Shown: positions 25,321 to 34,116 of the stretch, in pieces | How the letters are laid out: each line of letters opens with the position of its first letter | Numbering within the stretch: position 1 is the stretch's first letter | Assembly (NCBI GenBank): GCA_023667145.1 | Contig: JAMPAQ010000001.1 | Span: 1,626,856 to 1,690,855 of the forward strand | Length of the DNA stretch: 64,000 nucleotides | Direction of reading: 5' to 3' | From: Pseudoflavonifractor sp. | GTDB lineage: Bacteria; Bacteroidota; Bacteroidia; Bacteroidales; Muribaculaceae | Translations under genes and position numbers: made by a program | Notes under the pieces: generated by a model | The model's input: the letters and a program-made list of their open reading frames with translations, nothing else | Databases searched by the model: none | What the model was told of the DNA's origin: nothing

Positions 25321-28300
25321 CAAAAACAACGGCTGCACCGGGGTGCAGTCCTACAATAAACCCGAAAATCCACAACCCAACGTGGGGATGCACCCCGGTG
25401 CTGCCGAAACCCAACACATGCCGCACCCCGCCAACGTAGGGCTGCACTCTGGTGCAGCCGCTGCCCAACACACGCCTCTCCCTGCCAACGTAGGGCTGCA
25501 CCCCGGTGCAGCCGCAACCCAACAAACACCGCCCCCCGCCAATGTAGGGCTGCACCCCGGTGCAGCCGCTAAATACGAGATGGTGTCGGAAAATCCCGAA
25601 TCGACGGTCGTTGCCGAGTTTGAGCCGGGTTATTACAGTGCGGCGCAGTATCAGAGCGAGGCCGAGATGGAGCGTGACTTCATCAAACGGCTTACTCGCC
25701 AAGCCTACGAATATCTGACTATCAATTCGGAAAAGGATTTGATAGCCAACCTCCGCCACCAAATCGAACGGCTCAACAATATCATTTTTGAAGATAAAGA
25801 GTGGGCCGATTTCTTCAACGAATTTATCGGCAACCCCAACATGGGTATCGTTGAGAAGACAAGGACAATACAGGAGGACAACGTCAAGGCGTGGACACGC
25901 CCCGACAGCTCCATAGTCAACATCTCGCTTATTGACAAGGCCAACATCCACAACAACTCTCTCCAAGTCATCAACCAGTATGAGGTTGTAGGGCTGCACC
26001 ATGGTGCAGCCGAGGATAACGCATCAAAATTCACAAACCGTTATGATGTGACCATACTCGTCAACGGTCTGCCGCTCGTCCATGTCGAATTGAAGAAACG
26101 CGGAGTCAGCATCAAGGATGCCTTCAACCAGATTGACCGCTATCAACGTGACTCGTTCTGGGCCGGCAGCGGCCTCTATGAGTTCGTACAAATCTTCGTA
26201 ATCTCCAACGGTACACTGACCAAATATTACAGCAACACCACCCGCGATGCCGTAGCCAAATCCACCCCAAAAGTAGGGATACACCCCAGTGCATCCGCCA
26301 AAAGCAAGAAGCAAACCTCCAACTCTTTTGAGTTTACTTCCTACTGGGCAACCAAGGATAACACGCCAATCTACGACCTTACCGACTTCACTCAGACGTT
26401 CTTCTCAAAGCATACCCTACTCAACATCCTGACAAAATACTGCGTATTCACGTCAGAGAATCTGCTGCTTGTGATGCGCCCGTATCAAATAGCCGCCACC
26501 GAGGAAATTCTGCTACGTATCAAAACCTCCACCAACGCTAAGACATACGGCAAACGTGAGGGCGGTGGCTACGTATGGCATACAACAGGCTCCGGCAAGA
26601 CCCTCACATCATTCAAAACCGCACGGCTTGCATCGCGGCTCGATGAGATAGCCAAAGTCCTTTTTGTCGTCGACCGCAAAGACCTTGACTATCAGACCAT
26701 GAAAGAGTATGACCGCTTTGAGAAAGGCGCGGCCAACTCAAACGGTTCTACCGCCGTGCTGAAAAAGCAGCTCGATGACCCGAACGCCCGAATAATCATC
26801 ACCACTATTCAGAAGCTCTCCAATTTCATAGCCCGCAATCCGCAGCATAAAGTATACAATCAACATACGGTACTTATTTTTGACGAGTGTCACCGCTCGC
26901 AGTTTGGCGATATGCACAAGGCCATCACCAAGAAATTCAAGAAATATCACATGTTCGGTTTTACGGGCACACCGATATTTCCCGACAATGCCGGAGCAAT
27001 CCGTAATGTTGAGTTCACGACCACAGAAGGTGCGTTTGGCGACCAACTCCACAGCTATACGATAGTGGATGCCATCCGCGACCAAAACGTGTTGCCGTTT
27101 AAGGTTGACTACATCCGTACCATGCGCGAGGAAGATGAGATACTCGATGAACAAGTGAACAACATCGACCGTGAGCGGGCACTGATGGCCCCTGAGCGCA
27201 TCACATTGGTGTCTAAATACATCATGGAACACTTCGCACAGAAAACTCGCCGTGATGCACGCAGCTACACCTTCTCCCGAATAATCAATGTCAGCGAAGT
27301 AGCCCGCGCCCGCAATGTAGGGGTACACCCTGGTGCAGCCGCTATTAAGGAAGTCAAATCAAAAACACGACTCACAGGCTTCAACTCTATCTTCGCAGTC
27401 GCCTCCATCCCGTTTGTCAAACTATATTATACAGAGTTGCAGAGACAAAATGCCCTGCTGCCGCCCGACAAGCGGCTGAAAATCGCGACAATCTTCAGCT
27501 ATGCGCCCAACGCCGACATCGAGGACGAGTCGCCCGAGGACACCGATGGACTCGACCAGTCGAGCCGCGACTTCCTCGAAAAATGTATTGCCGACTACAA
27601 CGCCATGTTCGGCACAAGCTACGACACTTCTGCTGACAAATTCCAAAGCTATTACAAAGACCTGTCACTCCGCATGAAAAATCGCGAGGTCGACATGCTC
27701 ATAGTCGTCAACATGTTTCTGACAGGCTTTGACGCGACAACGCTCAACACGCTATGGGTTGACAAGAACCTGCGATACCACGGGTTGCTGCAAGCCTACT
27801 CGCGCACCAATCGCATACTCAATCCCATCAAGGATCATGGCAATATCGTGAGCTTCCGCAACCTCGAAAAAGCCACAAACGACTGTCTCCAACTGTTTGG
27901 CAACAAACACGCCTCGGGCCTGATAATGCTGAAGACTTTTGATGACTATTTCTTCGGTTATGACGATGAGCCGGGCAAGCATCATCCCGGATGGAAAGAA
28001 TTGATTGAGGAACTGCTTGCCAAATTTCCTCTTGGCTCTCCGATACTTGGAGAAACCGCCGAGAAAGAGTTTATCAAACTCTTCGGCACAATTCTTCGTG
28101 CGCACAACATCCTCGTGACCTTCGATGAATTTGCCGGTAATCATATCATCTCTGATGATGATTTTGTCGATTACCGTGGCTTCTATAATGAACTGCATGA
28201 TAAATACCGCCCTAAGAAAGGTGAGTTGACAAACATCAATGACGACCTTGTCTTTGAGATGGAGCTGATGAAGTCGATTGAGATTAACATCGATTACATC

Positions 28301-28753
28301 TTGTTTCTTGTCAGCCAACTTGACGGCAACGAGAATCATGACCGCGAGATTGTCATCAAGGCCATCAAGTCGGTACAGGCATCCCCCGACCTACGCGACA
28401 AGGAAGAACTCATCCGCGAGTTTATCGAGCGGCATACACCCGGCAACGATGTGCACGACCATTGGGCAGAATATGTGCGTGCCTCCCAACGCTCGCAGAT
28501 TGAGGATATAATAGCGAACGAAAATCTCCGGCGCGACAAGACCCTCACTTTTATGAGCCAATCGTTCCGTGACGGCGCGATCATGGCAAACGGCACAGCC
28601 ATCGCCGAGATATTGCCGCCGATGGGACTCTTTGGCGGAGCGGGTCGGCGACGTGCCGAAAAGAAGAAGACAGTCATCGCCCGTCTGAGAGAATTTTTTG
28701 AGCGATTCTACGACATCTCGGGTGGAGAGTTTTACGGCGCTGACAACATGTGA
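25313..28753 (+). CDS. hsdR: Type I restriction-modification endonuclease/translocase subunit with REP-encoded insertions
   Basis: 1146 residues from the ATG at 25313, which overlaps the RAYT stop; a later ATG at 25580 (MVSENPES) may be the ancestral start. The nuclease PD-(D/E)xK motif is Asp245 (YDVTILVNG) with E259-L-K261. The translocase has Walker A HTTGSGKT (Lys429), DECHRSQ (Asp524), GFTGTPIF and an AYSRTNR motif VI, then a helical C-terminal part that contacts the methylase. Residues about 5-86 come from a REP-like array, and single REP-encoded peptides (VGLHHGAA, VGIHPSAS, VGVHPGAA) interrupt the body near residues 227, 322 and 670. The core motifs are intact, so the insertions appear tolerated. 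Confidence 0.92.
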   Translation: MIDKNNGCTGVQSYNKPENPQPNVGMHPGAAETQHMPHPANVGLHSGAAAAQHTPLPANVGLHPGAAATQQTPPPANVGLHPGAAAKYEMVSENPESTVVAEFEPGYYSAAQYQSEAEMERDFIKRLTRQAYEYLTINSEKDLIANLRHQIERLNNIIFEDKEWADFFNEFIGNPNMGIVEKTRTIQEDNVKAWTRPDSSIVNISLIDKANIHNNSLQVINQYEVVGLHHGAAEDNASKFTNRYDVTILVNGLPLVHVELKKRGVSIKDAFNQIDRYQRDSFWAGSGLYEFVQIFVISNGTLTKYYSNTTRDAVAKSTPKVGIHPSASAKSKKQTSNSFEFTSYWATKDNTPIYDLTDFTQTFFSKHTLLNILTKYCVFTSENLLLVMRPYQIAATEEILLRIKTSTNAKTYGKREGGGYVWHTTGSGKTLTSFKTARLASRLDEIAKVLFVVDRKDLDYQTMKEYDRFEKGAANSNGSTAVLKKQLDDPNARIIITTIQKLSNFIARNPQHKVYNQHTVLIFDECHRSQFGDMHKAITKKFKKYHMFGFTGTPIFPDNAGAIRNVEFTTTEGAFGDQLHSYTIVDAIRDQNVLPFKVDYIRTMREEDEILDEQVNNIDRERALMAPERITLVSKYIMEHFAQKTRRDARSYTFSRIINVSEVARARNVGVHPGAAAIKEVKSKTRLTGFNSIFAVASIPFVKLYYTELQRQNALLPPDKRLKIATIFSYAPNADIEDESPEDTDGLDQSSRDFLEKCIADYNAMFGTSYDTSADKFQSYYKDLSLRMKNREVDMLIVVNMFLTGFDATTLNTLWVDKNLRYHGLLQAYSRTNRILNPIKDHGNIVSFRNLEKATNDCLQLFGNKHASGLIMLKTFDDYFFGYDDEPGKHHPGWKELIEELLAKFPLGSPILGETAEKEFIKLFGTILRAHNILVTFDEFAGNHIISDDDFVDYRGFYNELHDKYRPKKGELTNINDDLVFEMELMKSIEINIDYILFLVSQLDGNENHDREIVIKAIKSVQASPDLRDKEELIREFIERHTPGNDVHDHWAEYVRASQRSQIEDIIANENLRRDKTLTFMSQSFRDGAIMANGTAIAEILPPMGLFGGAGRRRAEKKKTVIARLREFFERFYDISGGEFYGADNM
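25331..25567 (+). repeat. REP-like palindrome array at the 5' end of hsdR
   Basis: One reverse-oriented unit (25331-25350), then four direct units at 25386, 25440, 25494 and 25548 with an exact 54-base period. All are in frame. The peptide repeat is NVGLHPGAA followed by a nine-residue Ala/Thr/Gln/Pro linker. The first about 80 bases nearly match the 5' end of the RAYT gene. Confidence 0.92.
25988..26011 (+). repeat. Single REP-like unit within hsdR
   Basis: GTAG plus the palindrome GGCTGCACCATGGTGCAGCC, translated as VGLHHGAA between the N-terminal helices and the nuclease core. Confidence 0.85.
26273..26296 (+). repeat. Single REP-like unit within hsdR (diverged)
   Basis: GTAG plus GGATACACCCCAGTGCATCC, an imperfect palindrome, translated as VGIHPSAS and followed by a Lys/Ser-rich stretch. 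Confidence 0.75.
27317..27340 (+). repeat. Single REP-like unit within hsdR (third)
   Basis: GTAG plus GGGTACACCCTGGTGCAGCC, imperfect palindrome, translated as VGVHPGAA in the middle of the translocase domain. Confidence 0.78.
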
Positions 28754-28906
28754 TTTGACGTAAAATGGTTTATTTGCCATTAACAGTAATTCGTAAAGTT
28801 ACCCAAAATATTTTACAATATACTAATAATCAAAATATTACATTTTATATTTCGATAGAAAGTTATCCAAAACGGAAATTTTATCAGAATTTTAACAAGC
28901 CAAAAG

Positions 28907-28937
28907 TTGCACGGATGATAAAATCTGCATAGATTTG
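28907..28937 (+). promoter_or_regulatory. Promoter of nrdD-nrdG
   Basis: TTGC (28907-28910) and TAGATTTG (28930-28937) are separated by 19 bases and fit the -33/-7 pattern. The leader is about 75 bases. The AT-rich stretch 28754-28906 between hsdR and this promoter shows nothing else. Confidence 0.7.
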
Positions 28938-28960
28938 CAACACCATCAAGAGACGAGCCA

Positions 28961-28986
28961 TCAGGCCATCATTTCTGATGGCCTGA
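28961..28986 (+). other. 11-bp hairpin in the nrdD leader
   Basis: TCAGGCCATCA pairs with TGATGGCCTGA around a TTTC loop, about 17 bases after the predicted transcription start and 32 before the ATG. It could modulate nrdD mRNA stability or translation, or be an operator; no known riboswitch is recognised. Confidence 0.5.
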
Positions 28987-29018
28987 ACTTGTAAATCAAC
29001 CAAAACAATTCCAAGAAA

Positions 29019-31226
29019 ATGATACAGACGGTAGTGAAACGTGATGGCCGCGTCGTGGGCTATAATGAGGAAAAAATCAAGGCGGCAATACGCAAGGCCA
29101 TGCTCCAGACCGAGATGGGCGAGGACGAGGCCCTGATACATAAAATCACTGACCGTATAGGTGTCACCGGCAAGGAACGCATGACTGTCGAGGAGATACA
29201 AGACCGCGTCGAGCTTGAGTTGATGAAAAGCCCGCGCAAGGAGGTGGCCAAGCGTTACATCGCCTACCGCGACCAGCGCAATATCGCCCGCCGTGCCAAG
29301 ACCCGCGACATGTTCCTTGAGATTATCGAGGCCAAGAACAACGACATCACCCGCGAGAACGCCAACATGAACACCGACTCACCGGCGGGAATGATGATGA
29401 AATTTGCCAGCGAGACCACCAAGCCGTTTGTAGACGACTACCTGCTGTCCCATGAGGCCCGCGATGCCGTGCGCAACGGCTACCTGCACATCCACGACAA
29501 GGACTACTACCCCACCAAGAGCCTCACATGCGTGCAGCATCCGCTCGACCGCATACTCAAGTATGGATTTACCGCCGGACATGGCGAGTCGCGTCCCGCC
29601 AAGCGCATCGAGACAGCCAGCATCATAGGATGTATCTCGCTTGAGACGGCACAAAACGAGATGCACGGAGGGCAGGCCATCCCGGCGTTTGACTTCTATC
29701 TCGCACCCTACGTGCGCTCTTCGTTTGTCGAGGAGGTTAAGAATGTCGAGAGTCTTACCGGCGAGGACTACTCAGACCTCTACGAGGTCGAGCTTGATGA
29801 CTTTGTCAAGCGTCCGCTCGACGGCCTCAAAGGACGCGACCGCGCCCTGCAACATGCCATGAACAAGACGGTTGAGCGCGTGCATCAGGCCATGGAGGCA
29901 TTTATCCACAACATGAACACCATCCACTCCCGTGGGGGCAATCAAGTGGTATTCAGTTCGATAAACTATGGCACTGACACCTCGGCCGAGGGGCGCTGCA
30001 TAATCCGCGAGCTACTGACCTCGACCTACGAGGGTGTCGGCAACGGGGCGACGGCCATCTTCCCCATACAGATATGGAAGAAAAAACGCGGGGTGAGCTA
30101 CCTGCCCGAAGACCGCAACTACGACCTCTACAAGTTGGCATGTAAGGTAACCGCCCGCCGGTTCTTCCCCAACTTCCTCAATCTCGATGCCACATACAAC
30201 CACCACGAGAAGTGGGACATCAACGATCCCGAGCGTTACAAGTATGAGGTGGCGACGATGGGATGCCGCACGAGAGTGTTTGAGAACCGTTTTGGCGAGA
30301 AGACCTCAATCGGTCGCGGCAACATCAGTTTCTCGACCATAAACATCGTGAGAATAGCCATCGAGTGCATGGCGATAAAGGATCGGGAGGAGCGTATATC
30401 GCGGTTCTTTGACAAGCTCGACAACGTACTCGACATAACCGCCCGTCAGCTCAACGACCGTTTTGATTTCCAGAAGACGGCGATGGTGAAGCAATTCCCG
30501 CTGTTGATGTCGCGTCTGTGGAACGGCAGCGAGAACCTCAATCCCGAGGACACGATTGAGTCGGTCATCAACCAAGGGACTCTCGGCATCGGGTTTATCG
30601 GTCTCGCCGAGTGTCTTGTGGCGCTCATGGGCAAGCACCATGGCGAGAGCGAGGAGTCACAGGCCCTTGGACTCCGCATCATCTCCCACATGCGTAGCCG
30701 AGTGAACGAGTTCAGCGAGAAATATTCCCACAACTTCTCTGTCCTCGCCACCCCGGCAGAGGGACTGTCGGGCAAGTTCACCCAAAAGGACCGTAAGTCA
30801 TTCGGCATAATCCCTGGTGTCACCGACCGCATCTACTACACCAACTCCAACCATGTGCCGGTGTACTACAAGTGCTCACCGCGCCACAAGGCCAAAATCG
30901 AGGCCCCGTACCACGCGCTGACCGGCGGTGGCCACATATTCTACGTGGAGATTGACGGCGACGCCACCCACAACCCTGAGGCAATAAGCGACATCGTCGA
31001 CCTGATGGACAAATACAACATTGGCTACGGCTCGGTGAACCATAACCGCAACCGCTGCATGAAGTGCGGCCACGAGGATGCCACTGACAATCTTGAGAAG
31101 TGTCCCGAGTGTGGCAGCACGGCCATCGACAAGCTGCAACGCATCACCGGCTACCTCGTCGGAACCACCGACCGATGGAACAACGCCAAACTCGCCGAAC
31201 TCAACGACCGCGTCGTACATAAGTAA
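29019..31226 (+). CDS. nrdD: Anaerobic ribonucleoside-triphosphate reductase
   Basis: 735 residues: N-terminal ATP-cone (3-95, VVKRDGRVVGYNEEKIKAAI), the ten-stranded glycyl-radical barrel, a C-terminal zinc site (CMKCGHEDATDNLEKCPECG) and the glycyl radical site RITGYLV with Gly711. It makes deoxynucleotides without oxygen using a radical generated by NrdG, encoded 8 bases downstream. The ATP-cone suggests allosteric control by ATP/dATP. The gene agrees with an anaerobic gut lifestyle. Confidence 0.95.
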   Translation: MIQTVVKRDGRVVGYNEEKIKAAIRKAMLQTEMGEDEALIHKITDRIGVTGKERMTVEEIQDRVELELMKSPRKEVAKRYIAYRDQRNIARRAKTRDMFLEIIEAKNNDITRENANMNTDSPAGMMMKFASETTKPFVDDYLLSHEARDAVRNGYLHIHDKDYYPTKSLTCVQHPLDRILKYGFTAGHGESRPAKRIETASIIGCISLETAQNEMHGGQAIPAFDFYLAPYVRSSFVEEVKNVESLTGEDYSDLYEVELDDFVKRPLDGLKGRDRALQHAMNKTVERVHQAMEAFIHNMNTIHSRGGNQVVFSSINYGTDTSAEGRCIIRELLTSTYEGVGNGATAIFPIQIWKKKRGVSYLPEDRNYDLYKLACKVTARRFFPNFLNLDATYNHHEKWDINDPERYKYEVATMGCRTRVFENRFGEKTSIGRGNISFSTINIVRIAIECMAIKDREERISRFFDKLDNVLDITARQLNDRFDFQKTAMVKQFPLLMSRLWNGSENLNPEDTIESVINQGTLGIGFIGLAECLVALMGKHHGESEESQALGLRIISHMRSRVNEFSEKYSHNFSVLATPAEGLSGKFTQKDRKSFGIIPGVTDRIYYTNSNHVPVYYKCSPRHKAKIEAPYHALTGGGHIFYVEIDGDATHNPEAISDIVDLMDKYNIGYGSVNHNRNRCMKCGHEDATDNLEKCPECGSTAIDKLQRITGYLVGTTDRWNNAKLAELNDRVVHK

Positions 31227-31234
31227 CAACACAG

Positions 31235-31720
31235 ATGTCACTACGTGTACTTGACATAGTGGAGGGTACGTCGGTCGATGGTGTCGGTCTGCGTACCTCC
31301 ATCTATTTTGCGGGATGCAGCCACCGCTGTCCCGGTTGCCACAATCCCCAGTCGTGGGATGCAGAAGGGGGCCGGCCGATGGAGATTGACGAGATAATGG
31401 AGATTGTCGCCGATAATGACTATAACGTGACCTTCAGCGGTGGCGACCCATTCTATCAGGTCGATGAACTGGTACCCCTTGCACGTGCCATCCGTGAGCA
31501 TGGCTACGGGATATGGTGTTACACGGGATACACCTACGAATCTATTTGCACCGATGCCGCCCTATCACGTCTGCTGCCCTATCTCGACGTATTGGTCGAT
31601 GGCCCGTTCATCAACGACCGGCGCGACATCAACCTGCTGTTCCGGGGATCTGACAACCAACGGCTCATTGACGTGAGGATGTCGAATCCGGGCAATGTCG
31701 TCTTATGGCACAGGGACTAA
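31235..31720 (+). CDS. nrdG: Anaerobic ribonucleotide reductase activating protein
   Basis: 161 residues of a short radical-SAM enzyme. The [4Fe-4S]-binding motif is CSHRCPGC (about 29-36), followed by VTFSGGDPF, the SAM-binding GGD region, and the conserved VLVDGPF segment. It uses SAM to form the glycyl radical on NrdD. It is cotranscribed with nrdD. Its end faces menF with 21 bases between the stops. Confidence 0.94.
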   Translation: MSLRVLDIVEGTSVDGVGLRTSIYFAGCSHRCPGCHNPQSWDAEGGRPMEIDEIMEIVADNDYNVTFSGGDPFYQVDELVPLARAIREHGYGIWCYTGYTYESICTDAALSRLLPYLDVLVDGPFINDRRDINLLFRGSDNQRLIDVRMSNPGNVVLWHRD

Positions 31721-31741
31721 TCTTAGAACCGCCCTAAGTGC

Positions 31742-32818
31742 TCACTGTCGGTGGCGAGCCAGCACATTGACAAGCGGCTTCATCTTGGCCTCGGCCTCGG
31801 CCCACTCGTCGGCAGGGGATGATTGTGCCGTGATGCCCCCGCCACCATAGACACACACGCTGTCACTGCCAAAATTGGCACAACGGATATTGACAAACGT
31901 CCGCAGACGATCGTCCGAGATAATCCCCACATATCCCCCGTACATATGTCGCGGATGACGCTCGACAGCCGCTATATCCTCCAACGCCGCCTCAAGTGGA
32001 TAGCCCGCCAAGGCCGGGGTCGGACTCAACCGGTTGACAAGCGCGAGAGGCGACACACCGTCGAGATGCCCCGTTATGTGATGGCAAAGATGCTCCACCG
32101 TCCCATATCTCAGGCTCGTGGCATCAGAGACTTCATGTCTTATACCGAGGTCATCGAGCGTGTCACTGATATAGCGTGTCACCATGTCATGCTCACGCAC
32201 ATTCTTATCATCCCATGGCAGCTCATGGTCAGTGACCGGGCGCGTCCCCGCAAGCGACATGGTCGAGAAGCAGCCTGTCGGGAGATTGCAGTCGAGAAGC
32301 AGTTCAGGAGTAGCCCCAATCCAAAATCCCGACAACGGATGATAGAAGCAATAGCGGAAACAAGACGGGAACATGCCGAAGTATTCATCCACCACCGCTA
32401 CCCAGTCATACCCGCCGCACGACTCACACATCACGCGGCTTATCACCGTCTTTCCACCGTCGCGCTTCAGCCGGTCGATTACCGCGCCGACACCTGACAG
32501 ATAGTCCTCACGCGTCGTGGTGACATCATAGGGTCTTTGGATTATGCCGGAAACCGTCTCAGTCTGGGCTGACGCGACCACCGATGTGGCATCCATCATC
32601 GGGCGTATTGCCAACGGTGGATAAAATGTCTTATTGAAATCTGCTGCCACAAACACTTTGAGCCCCGTTCCCGTCAACGCATCGTCAGCATAGTAACAAT
32701 CGGCATCCGGGTCGGCAAAGTAGACCGTATCCTCCTCCATCGGCATACTGTAGCAGACAAATGGTATCCTTCGGTCTATCGACAGGGCGAGCGCCCGGGC
32801 TATGTCATCGGTCATCAT
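31742..32818 (-). CDS. menF: Isochorismate synthase (chorismate-binding enzyme)
   Basis: 358 residues. The chorismate-binding fold is visible in the C-terminal half: HHITGHLDGVSPLALVNRLSP, then PALAGYPLEAALEDI and the YGGYVGI/FVNIRCANF segments containing the metal-binding acidic residues. Product isochorismate feeds MenD. ATG at 32818 is followed directly by a second ATG (32815); both overlap the end of rimO. In many Bacteroidetes this gene heads the men operon, but here it sits with rimO, ftsY and is 11 kb from menD. A siderophore-type or salicylate role is not suggested by the neighbours. Confidence 0.85.
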   Translation of the reverse strand: MMTDDIARALALSIDRRIPFVCYSMPMEEDTVYFADPDADCYYADDALTGTGLKVFVAADFNKTFYPPLAIRPMMDATSVVASAQTETVSGIIQRPYDVTTTREDYLSGVGAVIDRLKRDGGKTVISRVMCESCGGYDWVAVVDEYFGMFPSCFRYCFYHPLSGFWIGATPELLLDCNLPTGCFSTMSLAGTRPVTDHELPWDDKNVREHDMVTRYISDTLDDLGIRHEVSDATSLRYGTVEHLCHHITGHLDGVSPLALVNRLSPTPALAGYPLEAALEDIAAVERHPRHMYGGYVGIISDDRLRTFVNIRCANFGSDSVCVYGGGGITAQSSPADEWAEAEAKMKPLVNVLARHRQ

Positions 32819-34112
32819 CGGCTATCTCGCCTATAAGTTCAAACGGCATCGCCTGCAATATCCTCACATCGTAGAACTCACCACGTTTTAACTCTCGGTC
32901 TTTCTTGATGAGAACTTCGGGATCTACCTCAGGCGAGTCCCACTGCGTGCGCCCGACATAGTAATCGGTATCCTCGCGGTCTATAATCACCTTGAGCACC
33001 TTACCGACCTTGGCCTCGTTATGCTCAAGTGCAATCTGCTCCTGCACTGCCATTAGGCGTGCAAGGCGCTCCTCCTTGACCTCCTGAGGGATGGTGTCGC
33101 TGAGATGGCTGGCGGCGTATGTGTCATCTTCCTCACAGTATGCGAATGCCCCCATACGCTCAAACCTCTGCTCCTTCACAAAGTCGAGCAGTTCCTCAAA
33201 CTCCTCCTCACCCTCGCCGGGAAATCCGACCATGAGGGTCGTGCGGATATGTATGCCGGGGACGCGGCTCCTTATCTCGTCAAGCAAGCGCCGGGTCTCA
33301 TCCCCGGTGATGTGCCTCCGCATGTTGGAGAGCACGTTGTCACTGATATGCTGCAACGCGATGTCAAGATATGAGCACACATTGTCGTGACGTGCCATGA
33401 CATCAAGTACATCATGGGGAAATTCAGCCGGATAGGCATAGTGAAGCCTTATCCACCCCACCCCGGGTATCGTGGCCATGCGGTCGATAAGTTCAGGCAG
33501 CTTGAGCGAGCCGTATATGTCGCGGCCATAGCTCGACAGGTCTTGGGCTATGATGTTAAACTCCTTGACTCCGCGATCGACAAGCGTCTTGACCTCATCG
33601 AGTATATCCTCCATCGGGCGCGAAGTGAACCGCCCCGTTATGAGCGGTATGGCACAGAACGCACAAAAGCGGTTGCATCCCTCGGCAATCTTCACATAGG
33701 CATGATGGGATGGCGTGGTTATGACCCTCTCGTAGGCCGTGGTGGCGGGATTCTTGCGCGACAGGTCGGTGACAAGCGCTGGCCAGTCAAACTTGCCATA
33801 CCATCCATCGACCTCAGGTATCTCTGCGGTAAGCTCGTCGCGGTATCTCTGCGAGAGGCATCCCATCACGTAGACCGACCTCACCCGTCCCTCCGACTTT
33901 GCCCCGACATAACGCAATATCATGTCAATCGACTCCTCCTTGGCATCGCCGATGAAACCGCATGTATTTATCACCACAATCTCCCCAGCCTCTCCCTCCG
34001 GCTCATGCCTGGCATCAAATCCCGCCTCGCGGAACATGTTGAGTATGCGCTCCGAGTCAACGAGATTTTTGGAGCATCCAAGAGTGATTACATCAAGACG
34101 TTTGCGCGACAT
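32805..34112 (-). CDS. rimO: Ribosomal protein S12 methylthiotransferase
   Basis: 435 residues: UPF0004 domain with three Cys (LGCSKN, NTCGFIGD, MGCLSQRY), radical-SAM domain with CNRFCAFC, and a C-terminal TRAM domain. It adds a methylthio group to Asp88 of S12. I prefer the ATG at 34112 (MSRKRLDV), 4 bases beyond the ftsY stop; the start at 34130 would overlap ftsY. The 3' end overlaps menF by 14 bases, so ftsY-rimO-menF look like one transcript. Confidence 0.93.
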   Translation of the reverse strand: MSRKRLDVITLGCSKNLVDSERILNMFREAGFDARHEPEGEAGEIVVINTCGFIGDAKEESIDMILRYVGAKSEGRVRSVYVMGCLSQRYRDELTAEIPEVDGWYGKFDWPALVTDLSRKNPATTAYERVITTPSHHAYVKIAEGCNRFCAFCAIPLITGRFTSRPMEDILDEVKTLVDRGVKEFNIIAQDLSSYGRDIYGSLKLPELIDRMATIPGVGWIRLHYAYPAEFPHDVLDVMARHDNVCSYLDIALQHISDNVLSNMRRHITGDETRRLLDEIRSRVPGIHIRTTLMVGFPGEGEEEFEELLDFVKEQRFERMGAFAYCEEDDTYAASHLSDTIPQEVKEERLARLMAVQEQIALEHNEAKVGKVLKVIIDREDTDYYVGRTQWDSPEVDPEVLIKKDRELKRGEFYDVRILQAMPFELIGEIADDDR

Positions 34113-34116
34113 GCCG

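Noticed and set aside
24619-25567. Regular palindromic repeats that could be taken for a CRISPR array
   Set aside because: The 54-base period carries no variable spacers of phage type, runs in frame through two protein genes, and no cas gene is nearby; the repeats fit REP elements.
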